64,000 bases of DNA from Ophiodon elongatus (GCA_016806645.1 JACSYO010002106.1:127001-191000); one strand, 5' to 3'; counted from the stretch's first letter, positions 24,405 to 37,439 are shown. Notes: generated from the sequence alone by a model not told the origin. Numbers and translations are program-made.

Positions 24405-25080
24405 ATGTTGGCTTTCACTGTGCAGCTGTACACCGACAGCTGCACCTCCAGTCACCAGTCCGTCAAGCTCCTGAAGTTCTGACCACACACCCCTGAGTCC
24501 GCCTACTGGCGGGAGATTGACTACTTGGTGATCTGGTACGGACAAAACAACTCGGGGCTCAAAGCTCTAAAGACAGTGGAGATGGTTGTGGATTTCTGGA
24601 AGTACACAGCCCAACTCGCCCCCATCACCATGTGTGACTCTCCATTCAAGGCTGTGGAGTCCTTCAGCTTCCTGGACCCTCAAGTGGGAGTTGAACGTCA
24701 TCTCTCTCATCACAGAAGCATGGAGAAAAGAACGGAGGATGTACTTTCTTTGGCAGCTGAAGAAGTTCAACCCGCCAAAGACAATGACGGAGCACTTCTA
24801 CACCGCCGTCACCGTCTTCACCATCTCCATCACCATGGGTTACGCCGCTGCCACCGCCAAGGACAAGGACCAACTGCAGCGCATCATTCGCTCTATGGAT
24901 GGAGAAGATGACTCGCTGCGATCTGCAGTCCAACCAGGACCTGTACGCCTAGAGGAACCCTGAGGTATCTGGGCCTCATCAACAATGCCAAGGGGTCGCC
25001 ACCCAGCAGTGGCCCAAGTGAGGCAAGGCTAGCAGGCTTCTGATCATTCACAGCACCCTCCCGACCAGCTAGCCAAAACA
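24405..25080 (+). pseudogene. Rex1-like non-LTR retrotransposon reverse transcriptase fragment
   Basis: Translated pieces match the C-terminal RT region of Rex1-type elements as I know it: TDSCTSSHQSVKLLKF, then a stop, EIDYLVIWYGQNNSGLKALK, TVEMVVDFW, PITMCDSPFKAVESFSFLD, a frameshift near 24680, LKWELNVISLITEAW, MYFLWQLKKFNPPKTMTEHF, ATAKDKDQLQRIIRSMD, then further frame breaks. Both ends are truncated and no 3' tail follows, so it is a dead fragment. The elements spread by target-primed reverse transcription, which explains such 5'-truncated pieces. Confidence 0.85.
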
Positions 25081-28030
25081 GCTCGGTCCAATGGTGGTTA
25101 CACGGTGCATGGTTACATTCTAGTTACGGGACGTACTGGAAGGATGCCCAGCATATGCCAGCCATGGTCTGTGATATTGTTATCACAGAGTACTAATATA
25201 AGAAGTGGTAATTTGGTTTCTCTCTATCACTGACAGAATACTCGCTATCAAAACTGAAAATAAAGTTTGTTGGTAGATGGATATTTCCGTATTGCTTACT
25301 AATTTTAGTAAGCAAAAATCTGATCTTGTGGACATGTAAAATGTAAATTCCTTCTCAAATATAACACAACCCCCACATTTTTAAATGGAATATGCAGAAA
25401 TAAATGTTGACATATATTTAAAGATCAACTCTGGCTCTCAGAGAGTGATGTGTTTTAAAGGTATTTCTGATATGTGTGGACAGGTACTGTAACATAAAGA
25501 GCAATCGTTACTATTGGTTCATGGCTGATGATCTCTGGGTTTGAACCATTTCCTGCTAGTACTCATGTACTGTACTCGGGTGTTAGACCTAGGAGGGCAT
25601 AGTTAAGTGTTTTACTGTTCTACAAAAGCAGCAGATCAGCTGGAGAAAGCTAACCTTTGAGTCTTCAAGGTGATCCTTTTTCCTCTTCAAAATGATGTGA
25701 ATGTTCCATGTTCAGGCTGATAGCAGCAAACAAAGCGTAAAGCTACCTTTGTTAGTCCAAGTTACTGAGCGGTAGAGTTCAGCTGGCACAGCGCTGCTAC
25801 CGAGCCGACAGTGCTCCGTTACAGAGCAGACTGATCAACACCTTTATCTGCAACGAGCTGCCGGAGAGCTCCAGGGAATTCACGGCTCACCGGAAACACT
25901 CAGTGCTTTGCTTAGGCTCGGTATCCAGGCGTGAAACCCGGCGTCTCTGGGAAAGCCTCGTCTGAATGAATCAAAAGGGTGCTTCGTCCTGATCTACGGA
26001 GGAACTCGCCGAGGGTAAAGTTCAAGCCAATACGGACAACGTGGGCATGAATCTTTTTCCTCAGATAATTATACACCGCTTTCTGCTGAGCGAGACTGAA
26101 ATAATGACATCGGAGAAGCCAAAACTTCCCTCTGCATATTATCTCTGTGTCTCAAACAGTCATGTACTGTACATGTACTGCTTTCTCTTCTACTCATCAA
26201 ACCGGATGGTGAAGGAGATGAAAATAAGAACGTTTTTTTTTCTTCTGTTTTCTAGACAGTGGGAAGTGGGTAGTTTTGAAGTGTATTTTGTATGAATTAA
26301 GTGAAAACGTCATGAAGAATGAAATAAAATGTAGTGGAATATGAGAATAAGACAGAGTTCATGTCCGTGCACACTCACCTCCTTTATATCCTCATCATTG
26401 TAGAGTTGTCGCTAACTGGAAGGAATTGACATCTCTGTATAACTGGTCTCACAATAACTGCAGTTATCTGGGAAAGAACACAACACACAACACACACACA
26501 CATAGATACGGTTACTACAGAAGGTGTGTGAAGTATTGGTTCCTCAGTAGATCATGTGAGCTGCATCCTGTCTCCTTATCTTGCACAGCCAAACTTGGGT
26601 CTGGTAAGAGCAAAACAACACCGGTAAGAGATGAGGTAAGAGCAGCGGCCTCAGGGGGTCAAAGTATAAAGAGCCACAATGCACGAGTGCTGTGGAGAGA
26701 TTTAGTGAAGTTGACTTCATGCATCAAAGTAAATGCTGAATCTGCATCAGGTTGTTGCTAATATCAACAGGTCTCATGCAGCTTTTTTGTGTCCCTGGTT
26801 CTGATCGTATGATAACTTGCCACTAATACTAAAAGGCTGTACATGGCATTTGTTGGCAATACCTTCACAATAATTCTAGTTCTAATTCATAGTTGAGTTG
26901 GGTCTATTTCAATATTCTGGTCTGGTGTACGAGCTGAAACCACTTTGATTTTGTGCAAACCGGCTGAATCAGCATTTCTCATTTTCACGTTCTGGCAAAT
27001 CAAACAGTAGCCTTATAATAATATCAGATATATGTTAGGACTACATCAGTATTACAGTAGAAGCTAATATTCAAAATGTAAAATGTCTAAACCGTTTGGG
27101 GTGGAGCTCTCCACCCTGCTGTGGTGCTGATGAATATTTTCCTGCTACATTAATTGGGATCCTGTTTATACATGCACTGCCAGCTTTAGTGAATGGATTC
27201 TGTTTAACTGTCGAGATGATAAGATGCTACAGTTGTTTGTATGGCGATAAGACATTGCAGCATCAGGTTTAGGAAATGTAATTAATTAAACTGCCATTGT
27301 ACCTCATAGTGTGCACAAAGTTTTCCCAAGTATTTCAATCATACTCCAAAACGTGTTCCTCACCGTGGCAAAGAAGACGGCAATGCATGATGGTATTAAA
27401 CCACATGAGAAAGCTGTTTTTTTTTTTTTTATTATTATTATCTGATCAAAATAAGCACATTTTCTCTTTTGCAAAAGTGATTAAGAGTGACATTGAAAAA
27501 GGGAAGACAGACTTCCTTTATAGGCCGTACTTCCATTTGCCTTTGGGTATTTGTTCGACGCCTACTGTACCTCTCAGCCAGACTGGCGTCTGAGTTCCAG
27601 TAATGGATTCTGACATCAGTGGAAGGCACAGCTAAACCTGCACCAGGCCCACGAGGCTTCCGCTATAAGACCGTCAACATGTGCGGTTGACAACAGCACT
27701 GCTGACGCTGACAAAATCACTGTATGTAACATGTTGAGCCGCAGTAGAGGGCTCAGGCAGAGCTGGAAATCTAAGGCGACACATGAATGTTGCATGTGTG
27801 AGCTATTTTTACCATGATGCATTGTGGTCTGTACATCACGTGTAAATGTAAGAGGCTAATTAACTAGATGTTATGGGTGCATAGCGAAATTCTTAGTGTA
27901 TTATTGGTGTATTTGGTGTAATCATTGTGATTCTCTTAATTTACACCGGATGTATAATTTTATTTATGATCTTTTCAGTTGATTTGATTTGATCCTAAAC
28001 ACAGCATTGTGTAACTGAATATGAGCACTA
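25081..28030. other. Geneless block
   Basis: Mostly AT-rich sequence. A short AC run lies at 26482-26503 and poly-T plus ATT repeats at 27417-27440. No exon or named repeat recognised. Confidence 0.5.
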
Positions 28031-28034
28031 TAAA

Positions 28035-28160
28035 ATAAAGAATTGATTAATTTTCTGAACCAAAGAACAACAGAATGTAAAGACAGAACAACAAGGGGCC
28101 GAGGATTGAGCCTTGGGGAAACCCACAAGTCAGAGGGGCCGCAGAAGAGGAGGCATCACC
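28035..28160 (-). pseudogene. LINE reverse transcriptase fragment (L2/CR1-like)
   Basis: On the minus strand the sequence reads SSSAAPLTCGFPQGSILGPL LFCLYILLFFGSEN, the conserved RT block that contains the PQGS-LGPLLF motif of non-LTR retrotransposons. It is only about 40 codons long and abuts a different repeat at 28150. Truncated and dead. Confidence 0.85.
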
Positions 28161-28270
28161 GACCACCAGGGCTGGGTGTCGGTACTCCGTACCTTTATGG
28201 TATTGACTCCAAAGTCTCGAACAATACCTAGATTTGATCTTTTTCTGGGCCAGATCTACAAAAACAAATA
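28160..28270. repeat. Dispersed repeat (GTGTCGGTACTCCGTACC)
   Basis: GGGCTGGGTGTCGGTACTCC followed by TATGGTATTGACTCCAAAGT CTCGAACAATACC resembles a common teleost repeat; a related piece (GATACCGG...CCAGTACTGAATACC) is at 37680-37900. Class not determined. Confidence 0.5.
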
Positions 28271-29336
28271 CTATTGGTATGGATTTGTTCGCAGCCAATC
28301 ACCACAAGTGACCGGGATTGCCTGCACACGAAGATGGAGATGGCTGGGCCGGCGGCCAGCAGCTAACCGCTAACGGTGCTAACAGTGCGAATACTAATAC
28401 TAATATGTTTTGTTTGTGAATTTTGAAAACAGTCTTGGTTGTTTATTGCAATGCCCTCTTTAACTGCTTTTGATAAGTGGATATGAGTTATTTCAGAATG
28501 TGATAAAACACCACCGTACTGTCGACCATTTTCTCTTCATTTCTTCGTTGTTATTTAACCGTTGCGTGCCGCGGCGTTGGTTTGATTCACCTGTTTTTTA
28601 CAGGGGCTATAAAATCTATTAAACTGGTATACATGTAAACACGTATATATGTGGTTATTTAGTAATTCATCCGTAGACATGTGTGTTTTTTGGAACCATT
28701 CATGTGGATTTCCTGGAGAGCAGTCAGGACTTTGTGAAAATGTTGCTCCTCCGATGGCCGTGAGAAGCGCCGCTGGCGGTTTGGTGTATCCACCCGGACA
28801 CACACACACCAACAGCAGGTGCTTAATTGTCTACAAATCAGCAATTTCTAACTCTTCTGTTTCACAGATTAATTTGTTAACAGTCTCAGATTTGTCCCGC
28901 AACTGATGATGGGAAATGACACCCGGGGGTCCTATTAAGATATTTTTCTCTAGTGGAAACCTGATGGAGTTGTTGCCTGGAAACAGGCTCATTAACAATG
29001 TGCCGCTTTAGCAGACCCAGAGTTTGAACGGCAGACGTGTGTTTAGCCTATCTGGGCCTATGCTGTGGGTGTGATAAAGGGATCAGAGAGCTGCTGCACT
29101 TCAAACAAGAAAGCTCCACCATACACACCTTATTTACATATTAAAGCCATGCTTTGTAATTTTAAAATACACCGTGGGTTTCCTAAGCTTTTATCTACTG
29201 CAATGTACACTATGAATATTACCCACAGTCTGACGATAAAACCTTATGGCATGAGACATGAGGCCTTTCTCATTACCAGTGCTCCAAGTTTGAACTGGCT
29301 TTCTAGGGCTTTTAAACTTTACGTGCTTTAGTATGC

Positions 29337-29658
29337 TTAAAGGGGACCTAAATGCCCCCTCGAGGCTTTTCAACATAAATATCTGTCCCCGCTGTGCCCA
29401 GGGACCCCCAAACAGTTCCACAGGTTGCTGGGCTGCAATGAAATCACAATGACTCGGACAACAGAGATGCATAAGACCATAAACACGAACGAAATCGGAG
29501 CAGACTGGTTTTCTTTTGGGAGGTTGTCTTAAAGAGACAGGCGCTAACACGGAGTGTTTCAGATTGAGGGTCAGTATAGCTACGACACAGGCAGACGGTG
29601 TGAGGAAAATAGCACGTCAAGTATGAAGCTGAAAATAAGCATGACGTGTCCCCTTTAA
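29337..29658. mobile_element. piggyBac-type MITE with TTAA target duplication
   Basis: TTAA at 29337-29340 and again at 29655-29658 bracket ends AGGGGAC...GTCCCCT that are inverted repeats (left AGGGGACCTAAATG, right reverse complement AGGGGACACGTCATG). TTAA duplication is the hallmark of piggyBac transposition. About 320 bp, non-coding; the interior (AGACAGGCGCTAACACGGAG TGTTTCAGA) matches a familiar fish non-autonomous family. Open frames inside are not genes. Confidence 0.8.
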
Positions 29659-29699
29659 TTTACAATCGGGACTGCAGTGTTCTTGCTGACAGCTCAACT

Positions 29700-31480
29700 C
29701 ATCTGGTCTCTGTCGATGACAGTGGAACATAACTGAACATCCGTTAATAAACTCAAATCAACAGTCCACTTGGTTTTTCTGATATTCATGAAGTGTCAAT
29801 TGTGTGAGCCTGTAACAGATACACCCAATAACCTCACTAAACTCACAAAGTGTTTAGGCCCACCTACAGAAGACCAGGAACGACATTACATTACATACTA
29901 CAGAAACACTCCACTCATGGCTGTACAGCGGTGTTACTTTCCTCACCAACAACCAGTGCCTGCAGAGACACCCGGCACCAGACACACTGAATTTTGGCAC
30001 CTGACATCGATAGCGTGAGCAGACATTTGTCGTTTTACCCGGCGAGCACAGGGTTGCACAACGAATATATACCACTACCCACAATGGCCTAAACCGACCA
30101 GAAATATTGAGAGGTATTAAAAGGAAAGTTACCATGGTAGACAGAAAGGCAAAGTCTCTGACGGTTGACAAACGTCTATCCACTCACTATATTGTCATAT
30201 TGCCCAGCCCTGGCCACGACAAAACCAAAAGGAAACTATTTACAAGGGTGTCGTGGTCCTAAAACAGTAGTATACTGTAGTAGCAGTAGTAGTGTTTAGT
30301 CTTGAAACTAAACGCAGCTGAAAACCAGTGTTTATGGGTATTTAGAAGTTTTGTTGACATTTTAGGGCAAAGTATTGACCTATGCGGAGGCAGCTTTAAA
30401 CACCAATCACAATAGTCAGCATGTGAACCATTAGCATTAGCAATTACCGCTCGTGATTAGCATTCGTGTTAACGATTACATAAAAAATTTAAATTTAAAG
30501 AGTAACAGCTTTCATGAACAGTAATTTAAAAACCGTCCAGCTTCATGTTAAAGTAATGTTCAGGTGGGGCTTTTCATGGTCTGTAACTGTAGCATGACAT
30601 CATGGTGGAATTAGCCAGCTAGCCAGCCGCTAAATGAGTCAAATTTAACAACTTAATGCTTCATCCACACACTCTTGTCACAGCGTAGGAAGGCACATTG
30701 CTATCACCAGATAATAAGTCATTACCACTGATTCCCCAGATCTGTAATGGTTTCATTTCAAGTCAACCGAAAAGAGAGAAAAGTCTCGTGCTGTGCTCTG
30801 ATTAAAATGCTACACTGGGTGTTTCTTGTTCCCCCTCCTGCCTGCCTTGCTGTGCCCATGTTAATTCTTTTTTTTTTTTCTTGTTCTAGAGGCTTTTTTT
30901 TCCAAGCATGGCAGTGACCTTGCCACCAGTTGAAGTTGTTTTTTTGTGTTTCGTGTCTGAGGCTCGTTAATGTTGTACCAAAGAGCCATCTACTTCAGAC
31001 AGGGATGCGTTTGGGAGCTAATCATCTCAGTGGTTTAATATGATAATCCATTAAACCATTTTAATCCCTGCCCTCAGCCAAAACATCTCAACACAGTGAA
31101 AAGATTCAGCTCAACAGCCTGAAACACAATGCAGCCAAAACATTGTCAACTTTTAGCTTAAAAGAGGTCATCACTGTGTACATACAAAAAGCTGCACAAA
31201 AACAACATGAGCAGGACTACAGTATCCTGCAGGTTATGCAAGAACCTAATAGGCTACATGTACACGGAGGTGGTGGCTCACATTCTATTGGAATAAAAGA
31301 TCATGTCACTTTTACAGTTAATTTAATGGCATGAAACTAAAGTCTAACATCTTATCTTTCTCACCGAATATTGTTTTTAATCATTGACTTTAGCTTTGTC
31401 TGTACACGCCGGTGAGTTAGCCACATGCTAACCCGCGCTGCTTGAGTTTAGATCTCCTCACTGTGAACAACACTGGGCGC
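29700..31480. other. Geneless block
   Basis: AT-rich sequence without recognised exon. A GCTAGC/GCATTAGC-rich segment lies around 30430-30640 and poly-T at 30869-30879. Nothing else to report. Confidence 0.45.
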
Positions 31481-31489
31481 CGCTGGTCT

Positions 31490-31760
31490 TTTGGGGGTAG
31501 TAAGTTGTTTCCGGAGTAAAAATAGCAATACCGGAGAAAATACTCTTGTTACAAGTAAAAGTCCTGCATTCAAAATCTTATGTAAGGTAAAGTACAAAAG
31601 TATGAGAATCAAAATATACTTCAAGTATCAAAAGTAAAAGTACTTGTTAATTATTTCCCAATAATATATATTATTAAATAGATTATTATATATTACTAGA
31701 TTATAATTATTGATGCATTACAGTACAGACTACATCACATTCATATTGCAGCTGGTTGTG
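31490..31760. repeat. Dispersed 'AAGTAAAAGTAC' teleost repeat
   Basis: ACAAGTAAAAGTCCTGCATT CAAAATCTTATGTAAGGTAA AGTACAAAAGTAT and AAGTATCAAAAGTAAAAGTA C form a familiar fish repeat. Related pieces are at 57635-57730 and, in reverse, in the carbonic anhydrase intron 1 at 60350-60570. Confidence 0.65.
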
Positions 31761-32039
31761 GTGTGGCAAGTTTTAAATACTCAACCAGTGGGCAATAATA
31801 TATCATGAAAGCACCTTCATGGATGTTTAAATTTGTTAAATTCTCTTTCCATTTTAATCACTCGCAAAACACCAGCTCCAGCTGATGCATGAGAATTAGC
31901 GACTGTGCACACACATATGTATATAAGAATTACTATCATTACACACAGCGCAGAGTTAGGTTTACAGTAGCCTCTAACTTCAAACATAAGCTTTTATGAT
32001 TATAATTGTACTTTTCAAAAACAGAGGCAAATGACTACA

Positions 32040-33050
32040 GCCAGTGAGGGAAGAGATGGTTTATTTAGTGATATCATTAACAGAAAGATGAGACACAAAA
32101 GAAGATGTACAAATAAACCAAATGAAATAGCAAGACACCAATAACACCAGTCTTATTACATACTTTTAATAATATCTATGAATTGAAATAGTTCATGCAT
32201 TTATATATGTCGCCTCATCGAGTGTATACACCATCCGTCTGCTCATGGGAGGAGGGCAGCGATGTAAAATAAACACAAGTGCATATCCATTATTAAAATC
32301 AAAGAAAACATGTGAAACCACAGTGACATTGGTTCCTGGTTAATGTGACGTCTGGTCAGTCTCTGAGGTGTGTTTTGGGGGAACAGAGGTGATCTTCAGT
32401 GGCGGGTAATGTGCAGTGTGGTTCTAAAGTGCTGTCGCTGCCTCACTGGGAGCTTTGGAACCGCACAGGCCGAGAGTCCCCAAACACGATCTGTAAAATA
32501 CACAAGTGTGTTACAGTACATACGGAACCTTAACAATAACAATGTGAGATTATACATATGCGAGGTTGAGAAGGTCTGACAAAAACAAGACGAGCGTGAA
32601 CCATAACTACAGTTCATAAAACTTTCATTTACATCAATTTCATTAAAAAGGGACCATGTACAGTTTAAAACATAAATGCACCGTACCAGAATATAGCTTT
32701 AAGTTAATTTGCATCTGTAGTCGCATATATAACGCTACACTAAATGATGTGTAAAAGCTATTATTTTTTTAGCTTGTGTTCAAGAAGTGACAGAACGACT
32801 GTAGTCGACACGTCGTCGTTCACCGTGCTAGCACTATTGCTAGCTTCGTCTCGTACACAAACATGTTCGGGGTCTTACCTTCGTCAATGTAGACGTGGCT
32901 TGAAACGTGCGGTTTGACGCCCAGCTCCTTTTGTAGTAGCTTACGTGTGGCACAAAGCCTGAAACGTGGCGTTGACCGTCGGCGACCGAGTAAAAAAAAG
33001 ACAAACGTAGCTGGCGTAACGTGACCCGGAAGGGACCGGGCCGACCTAAT
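32040..33050 (-). ncRNA. Putative small two-exon transcript, unidentified
   Basis: Seen on the minus strand: CTTCCGG (ETS-type promoter motif) near 33026-33032; a C/T-rich start region around 33000; a GC-rich first exon ending ATTGACGAAG then GTAAGA (last base 32879); a 387-nt intron ending GTGTATTTTACAG; a second exon starting at 32490; and AATAAA at 32065-32060 followed by a T/G-rich stretch. The first exon holds no ATG from about 33000 to its end. Spliced reading frames give short unrecognised peptides (one runs on to LPVRQRQHFRTTLHITRH). It could be a non-coding RNA, a snoRNA host, or an unrecognised small gene. No snoRNA box pair was found in the intron by eye. Confidence 0.35.
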
Positions 33051-34140
33051 GGAGATGCACAAGTGCATATCGGCTGGTTGAGGTGGCCTGCAGTCTTGAT
33101 TAGTCAGTGACTTGCCACTGGCTTTTTGTCTCTCATGTAATCTCTTTTCCATTACATTCAGCATAAATAGGGCTGGGCATTAAAAGTAAGAGTCTGAAGC
33201 TGGAATTAAATTATTGGACTGATCCGTACTCTTCTTTACTTATCCTTTGATTTTTTTTTTTGGTGTTTTCACGTCACATGTCGTCACCTCCGATTGGTTG
33301 TCGATCTGAAGAAGGCAGGTCTTAACACGCCGCTCAGTCGAGCTGATGACACTGTGGGGAACGCAAGGGCACAGAAGCTGGATGGTGACCCGGGCTCACC
33401 TAAAGCCTGCGTCCTCTTCAGCGTGGCAAGATAAATGGGACATTCCTATGAGTCACCAGCAGACACACTCTCACTCTCACACACACACACACACAGGTCA
33501 AAACCGAGGATTTACACATACACATATGCAGGAGTGGAAACTACGGATTAAATCCTTGCAGTAGTAACTGTTAAGGCTCCAGATTAATCTGCAGATTATC
33601 CTATAGTCTTTAAAGTATAAGAAAATAGTCAAAAATGCTGAGCTGTGTGACCTGATGCAGAAATCATGTCAAAATATTCCCATAAAGCTGCAGTGATCTA
33701 CATTTCTGCCCACCGGAGGTGTTAAAGCTCCACTGGCCTCACGATTCACCTGTCCACGATTCTCACTGCGTCTCAGTGCAGCACGTCCTCACTCGTCTAT
33801 TTTACTTCCTCATGGCTTCTTTTTCATCAGTTAACACGAGTAGTCAGAGAAATCTGAACTTTCAAAAAAATCCCATTACAACAGTATCTCAATGTAAAAA
33901 GCTGCATCTTGTCAGTAGCAGCATGTGTGTGAGCCTCCTCAGTAGAAAAAACATTACTAAACACTAAACATGAATCCCTCTGCAGTGCATCACCAGCAGC
34001 TCTATGGCAGGACACTGACTCTTCCTGACCAAAGGTTTCTGTGACTTGCTTTAAGTCTCTGCATCTCCCGACAGAACGTTAAGCTGTTGAATCTCAAGCT
34101 GGTTGCATGTTTTTTTTCCCCGCCCATTATTGTTGCAACG
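33051..34140. other. Geneless block
   Basis: Contains a short (CA)n run at 33479-33496 and poly-T at 33250-33261. No exon or named repeat recognised. Confidence 0.5.
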
Positions 34141-34149
34141 GAACAGCTA

Positions 34150-34505
34150 ATGTAAGTTAGTGGAATCCCGAGCTCTGCACACGTGGAGCCGTGTACGTCG
34201 CTGGTAGTGTCAGTGACCTGTCAATCACAGTAAGCCCGCCCTAAAGCACACCCTGCGTTATGGTCTGTTGTGGTCTGTCTGGTCTAAATGGACCATAATT
34301 TACTAAATGAACATCATGCTGTATTGAAGAAGACTTGAAACTAGAGATTGAGACATAAACTCATGTTTACAATGTTTACTGAGGGAATAAATCAAGAGAG
34401 ACGTAGAGTCATTTTCTCATAGACTTCTATACAACCAGGGGAGTCGCCCCCTGGTGGTCAGGAGAGAGATATCGGCAGAACCAGAGGTTGCCGCCTGGAA
34501 AGAAT
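34150..34505 (-). repeat. Dispersed family X copy
   Basis: Reverse orientation. Contains CCTGTCAATCACAGTAAGCC CGCCCTAAAGCA, GGACCATAATTTACTAAATG AACATCATGCTGTATTGAAG, GTTTACTGAGGGAATAAATC and TTCTATACAACCAGGGGAGT CGCCCCCTGGTGG. Same family as 38713-39215, 45716-45875, 51265-51685 and 62610-62995. Confidence 0.9.
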
Positions 34506-35074
34506 CTGGACAGTTTGCTGGTCTTTCACAGGCCTGAAACATGGACAGATGATCCTTCACACTCTTAAACTCCAAAGCCTCGGAACAAATAGACCTAGAA
34601 AGACCTCTGCCAGACGTGTCTGTAACGACCACGGCTATAACGTTTGACTGAATGAACACTCTGGACTGCCGTCGACACATTCAGTATAGAATGAACGTGA
34701 CAGCTCCCACGAAACACGTTGACCGCCCCCTGGTGGCTGGCCGTTAGTTTAGGAAGCGCTTGATTTGATATGAGCGGAATTTAAAAAACTAATATCACAA
34801 AAGCCCAAATCGTGATTGCGATTAATACTCGGCTGGCCTCAGTATGCAGCCCCCGCACACTAAGCACTACGCACTGCCCTATTGAGCCGTGATCATCTGC
34901 CTCCGTGTTGATTGGAAAAAAGAGCAGCGAGACCGCAGGACTGATGTGCAAATCTGGACAACTCCTAATCCCTAGCGGGACACAAGATTTAAAACTGAAG
35001 CAGTAGTTGATCACTCAATGGCAGAATACAAAATTTAATTTATGTATATTTTTTATCAACGCAACCAGGAGAGG

Positions 35075-35225
35075 TTTGAGCATACAGTCATAAATAGGCA
35101 CAATAAATATTTGGCTGATGGGTCCAGCCATATGCAAGAGAGAGATTAGCCGCGGACAGACGCACACACACCGAACACATAATCTCCTCCCAGGCTTACG
35201 CCTGCTGTGGATAATTGATATAATT
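35075..35225 (+). repeat. Duplicated element, copy 2 (other copy at 22.8 kb)
   Basis: Same block order as 22772-22940: GAGCATACAGTCATAAATAG, GGCTGATGGGTCCAGCC, GATTAGCCGCGGACAGACGC, CACACACACCGAACACA, CAGGCTTACGCCTGC. Confidence 0.65.
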
Positions 35226-37435
35226 GCCAAATTAATGGCACAGTTTAGAGCTCCTTACACATGACATTCACTCGACGACCTCCACTCTACCTCCTGAGCC
35301 ACAGAGAAAGAGAGAGAGAGAGAGAAAGTGACCTTTATCCTGTGAAGTAAAGGTCGTCTTGTGTTTGAAATTCATTACAAGTCGACACAAGCGGAGCTGA
35401 TCTCGCAGGGTTCAAAGCTACGCATACAGCCTTCGTTAGTGTGCACACACACTTGTGTCACTGGGGAGGTAAAATCCACTCTATCCCCAGTGTTTGATCT
35501 GCTGGGGGATGCGGAGGTATGAGAACAGACTTTGAACTAATGTCCTCGGTCATTTGACTCGTACAAAAGAAAATGGTGATTGTTGTCAGTTGTTATGGTG
35601 ATTCCACCGTGCTTTAGTGCTACACCGTCTACAGAAAACGAACCCACAGAAGTCACTCATCTGCCGATAGCACGGTGCTCTGTGGATGAAGCATTACGCT
35701 GTTGAATTTGGCTAATTTTCTCTGGCTACAACGGTCGCAATGGCAACTTTACACATAAAAATGGCCGCCGCTCTGACCATCCTGCTACGTTGATTTGAAT
35801 GGGAATGTCCCTTCTACTCCTATTCTATTTCTATGGGTATGAGTCTCCTCCCTCCTGTGACATCACACGGTTGCAGGATGTCCTGAAGTAGGCACTAATC
35901 AGCAAAAGACTAATCAGTTATGCAAGCCCATAATCATACAGTACAGCACTTTTCAAGGAGTGAACGCAGCTCGAACTGATTCACAATTAAAGAAGAGACT
36001 CATAAAAAAAAAGGTGAAGACATAAAAGAGAGAAACAGATGTATTTACTGTTTCGGAATATCCTCAGATGATAAGTCAAAGTACATGGTATCAGATCTGA
36101 AGCCATGCATGACGGGATGCAGAGAAATGTTCCTTTCAAAGGAAATATTGATTTGTTCTTCTGACCTGCTGCTTCAAATACGTAGAGGACCGTTTCCAGG
36201 GAGATTTCACAGCTCCTCATATGGAGGTGAAAAAGCCTCCAGAGCCACTGAACTTATCAAGATCTCACTCTTTCTGCTTCACCGCTCGTCAAGATGCGTT
36301 ACATCAAGCTGCCGAGAAGATAGTCGTGATCCTATAGTGCTGAAGAGATTGCCGCTTTCTGAGATGCCTCGACAATTCTAATCAGGAGTTTGGTGGACTT
36401 AAATCAAGTCAGAGTCCAAAGAGCTGTGAGTGAGGACAAGTCTGCTAGCTAATAGGCTAATTCATGCAGCATAAAATGCCATTAGCATTCAGTGTCCTGT
36501 CATAGAGCTGCTGTGTTACACCCTATTTGTGGTCTGTGTACACTGAGGACGCTCACAAAGATACTGGTATTGAAAAGATGCCACTTTTTAAATGATATAG
36601 TGTTGAAGTCAGATTTTTGAAAGCACTTTCTAAATAAAAATGTGTTCAGATTTGTCTGACCACGCGTACTAACTGATGAAAAGTGAGGGAGTGACGCGTA
36701 GAGATCCACCGAGAATCGCTGACAGGTGAATCGTTTTTGAATCAGGAGGCCAGTGGAGATTCCCGCCTCCAGTGAGGACGTCAAGAACTCCAGTACCCAG
36801 AATCCCTGTCAGGAGACGACACTGTGCAACAATAGACCATTCAATCAATTTACATTCAGTAATTCTCTCTAAAGTAAAGTTTTTAATGGCTGCCATTCCC
36901 ACGCTGGATCCAAATGGAGATTCACAGGAAACAATGCAGCATACAATCCAATGTCATTTTTATATCTATGATAATAGCTTTACGGTTGACGGAGTTTACA
37001 GCTACTGCTAATGCTAACGATACGTCCTACTACTGCTTCACATTAAAAGCATTCATTTGGCAAAACACAGGGTGGCTTTGATTGTAAGAAGCCACAAGAA
37101 ATGTAGTGTAATAACAATGACATTAATAATTATGTTAATTTTTTATTTACTTTGTCATGGTGTTCGTTGGGCCGCACGGTAAACAGTCAGGCAAGCAGCT
37201 GAGTGGCTGCTCCACCAGCGACTGGGACTGAAATCTTAAGATTGCATTACAACTTACTAAACATAGTGTCCTCTGTAAACTGTCAGAGAGTGATTCTAGG
37301 GAGTAGGAATACAAATCACCTCTTTCACCAGCTTCAGATGAAATACGACAAGTGCAGATGATGAAGGCAGAGCTAGTGCAGTTCAAAGATTTATGAGGAA
37401 ACTACAATTACTGCCCGACATTTGTATAACTTCAC
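35226..37435. other. Geneless block
   Basis: A short GA run lies at 35310-35326. No exon was recognised and nothing further is supported. Confidence 0.45.
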
Positions 37436-37439
37436 CAAC

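Noticed and set aside
28800..28812. Several 60-90-codon open frames around 28.5-28.9 kb
   Set aside because: Short, no family similarity, no splice context.
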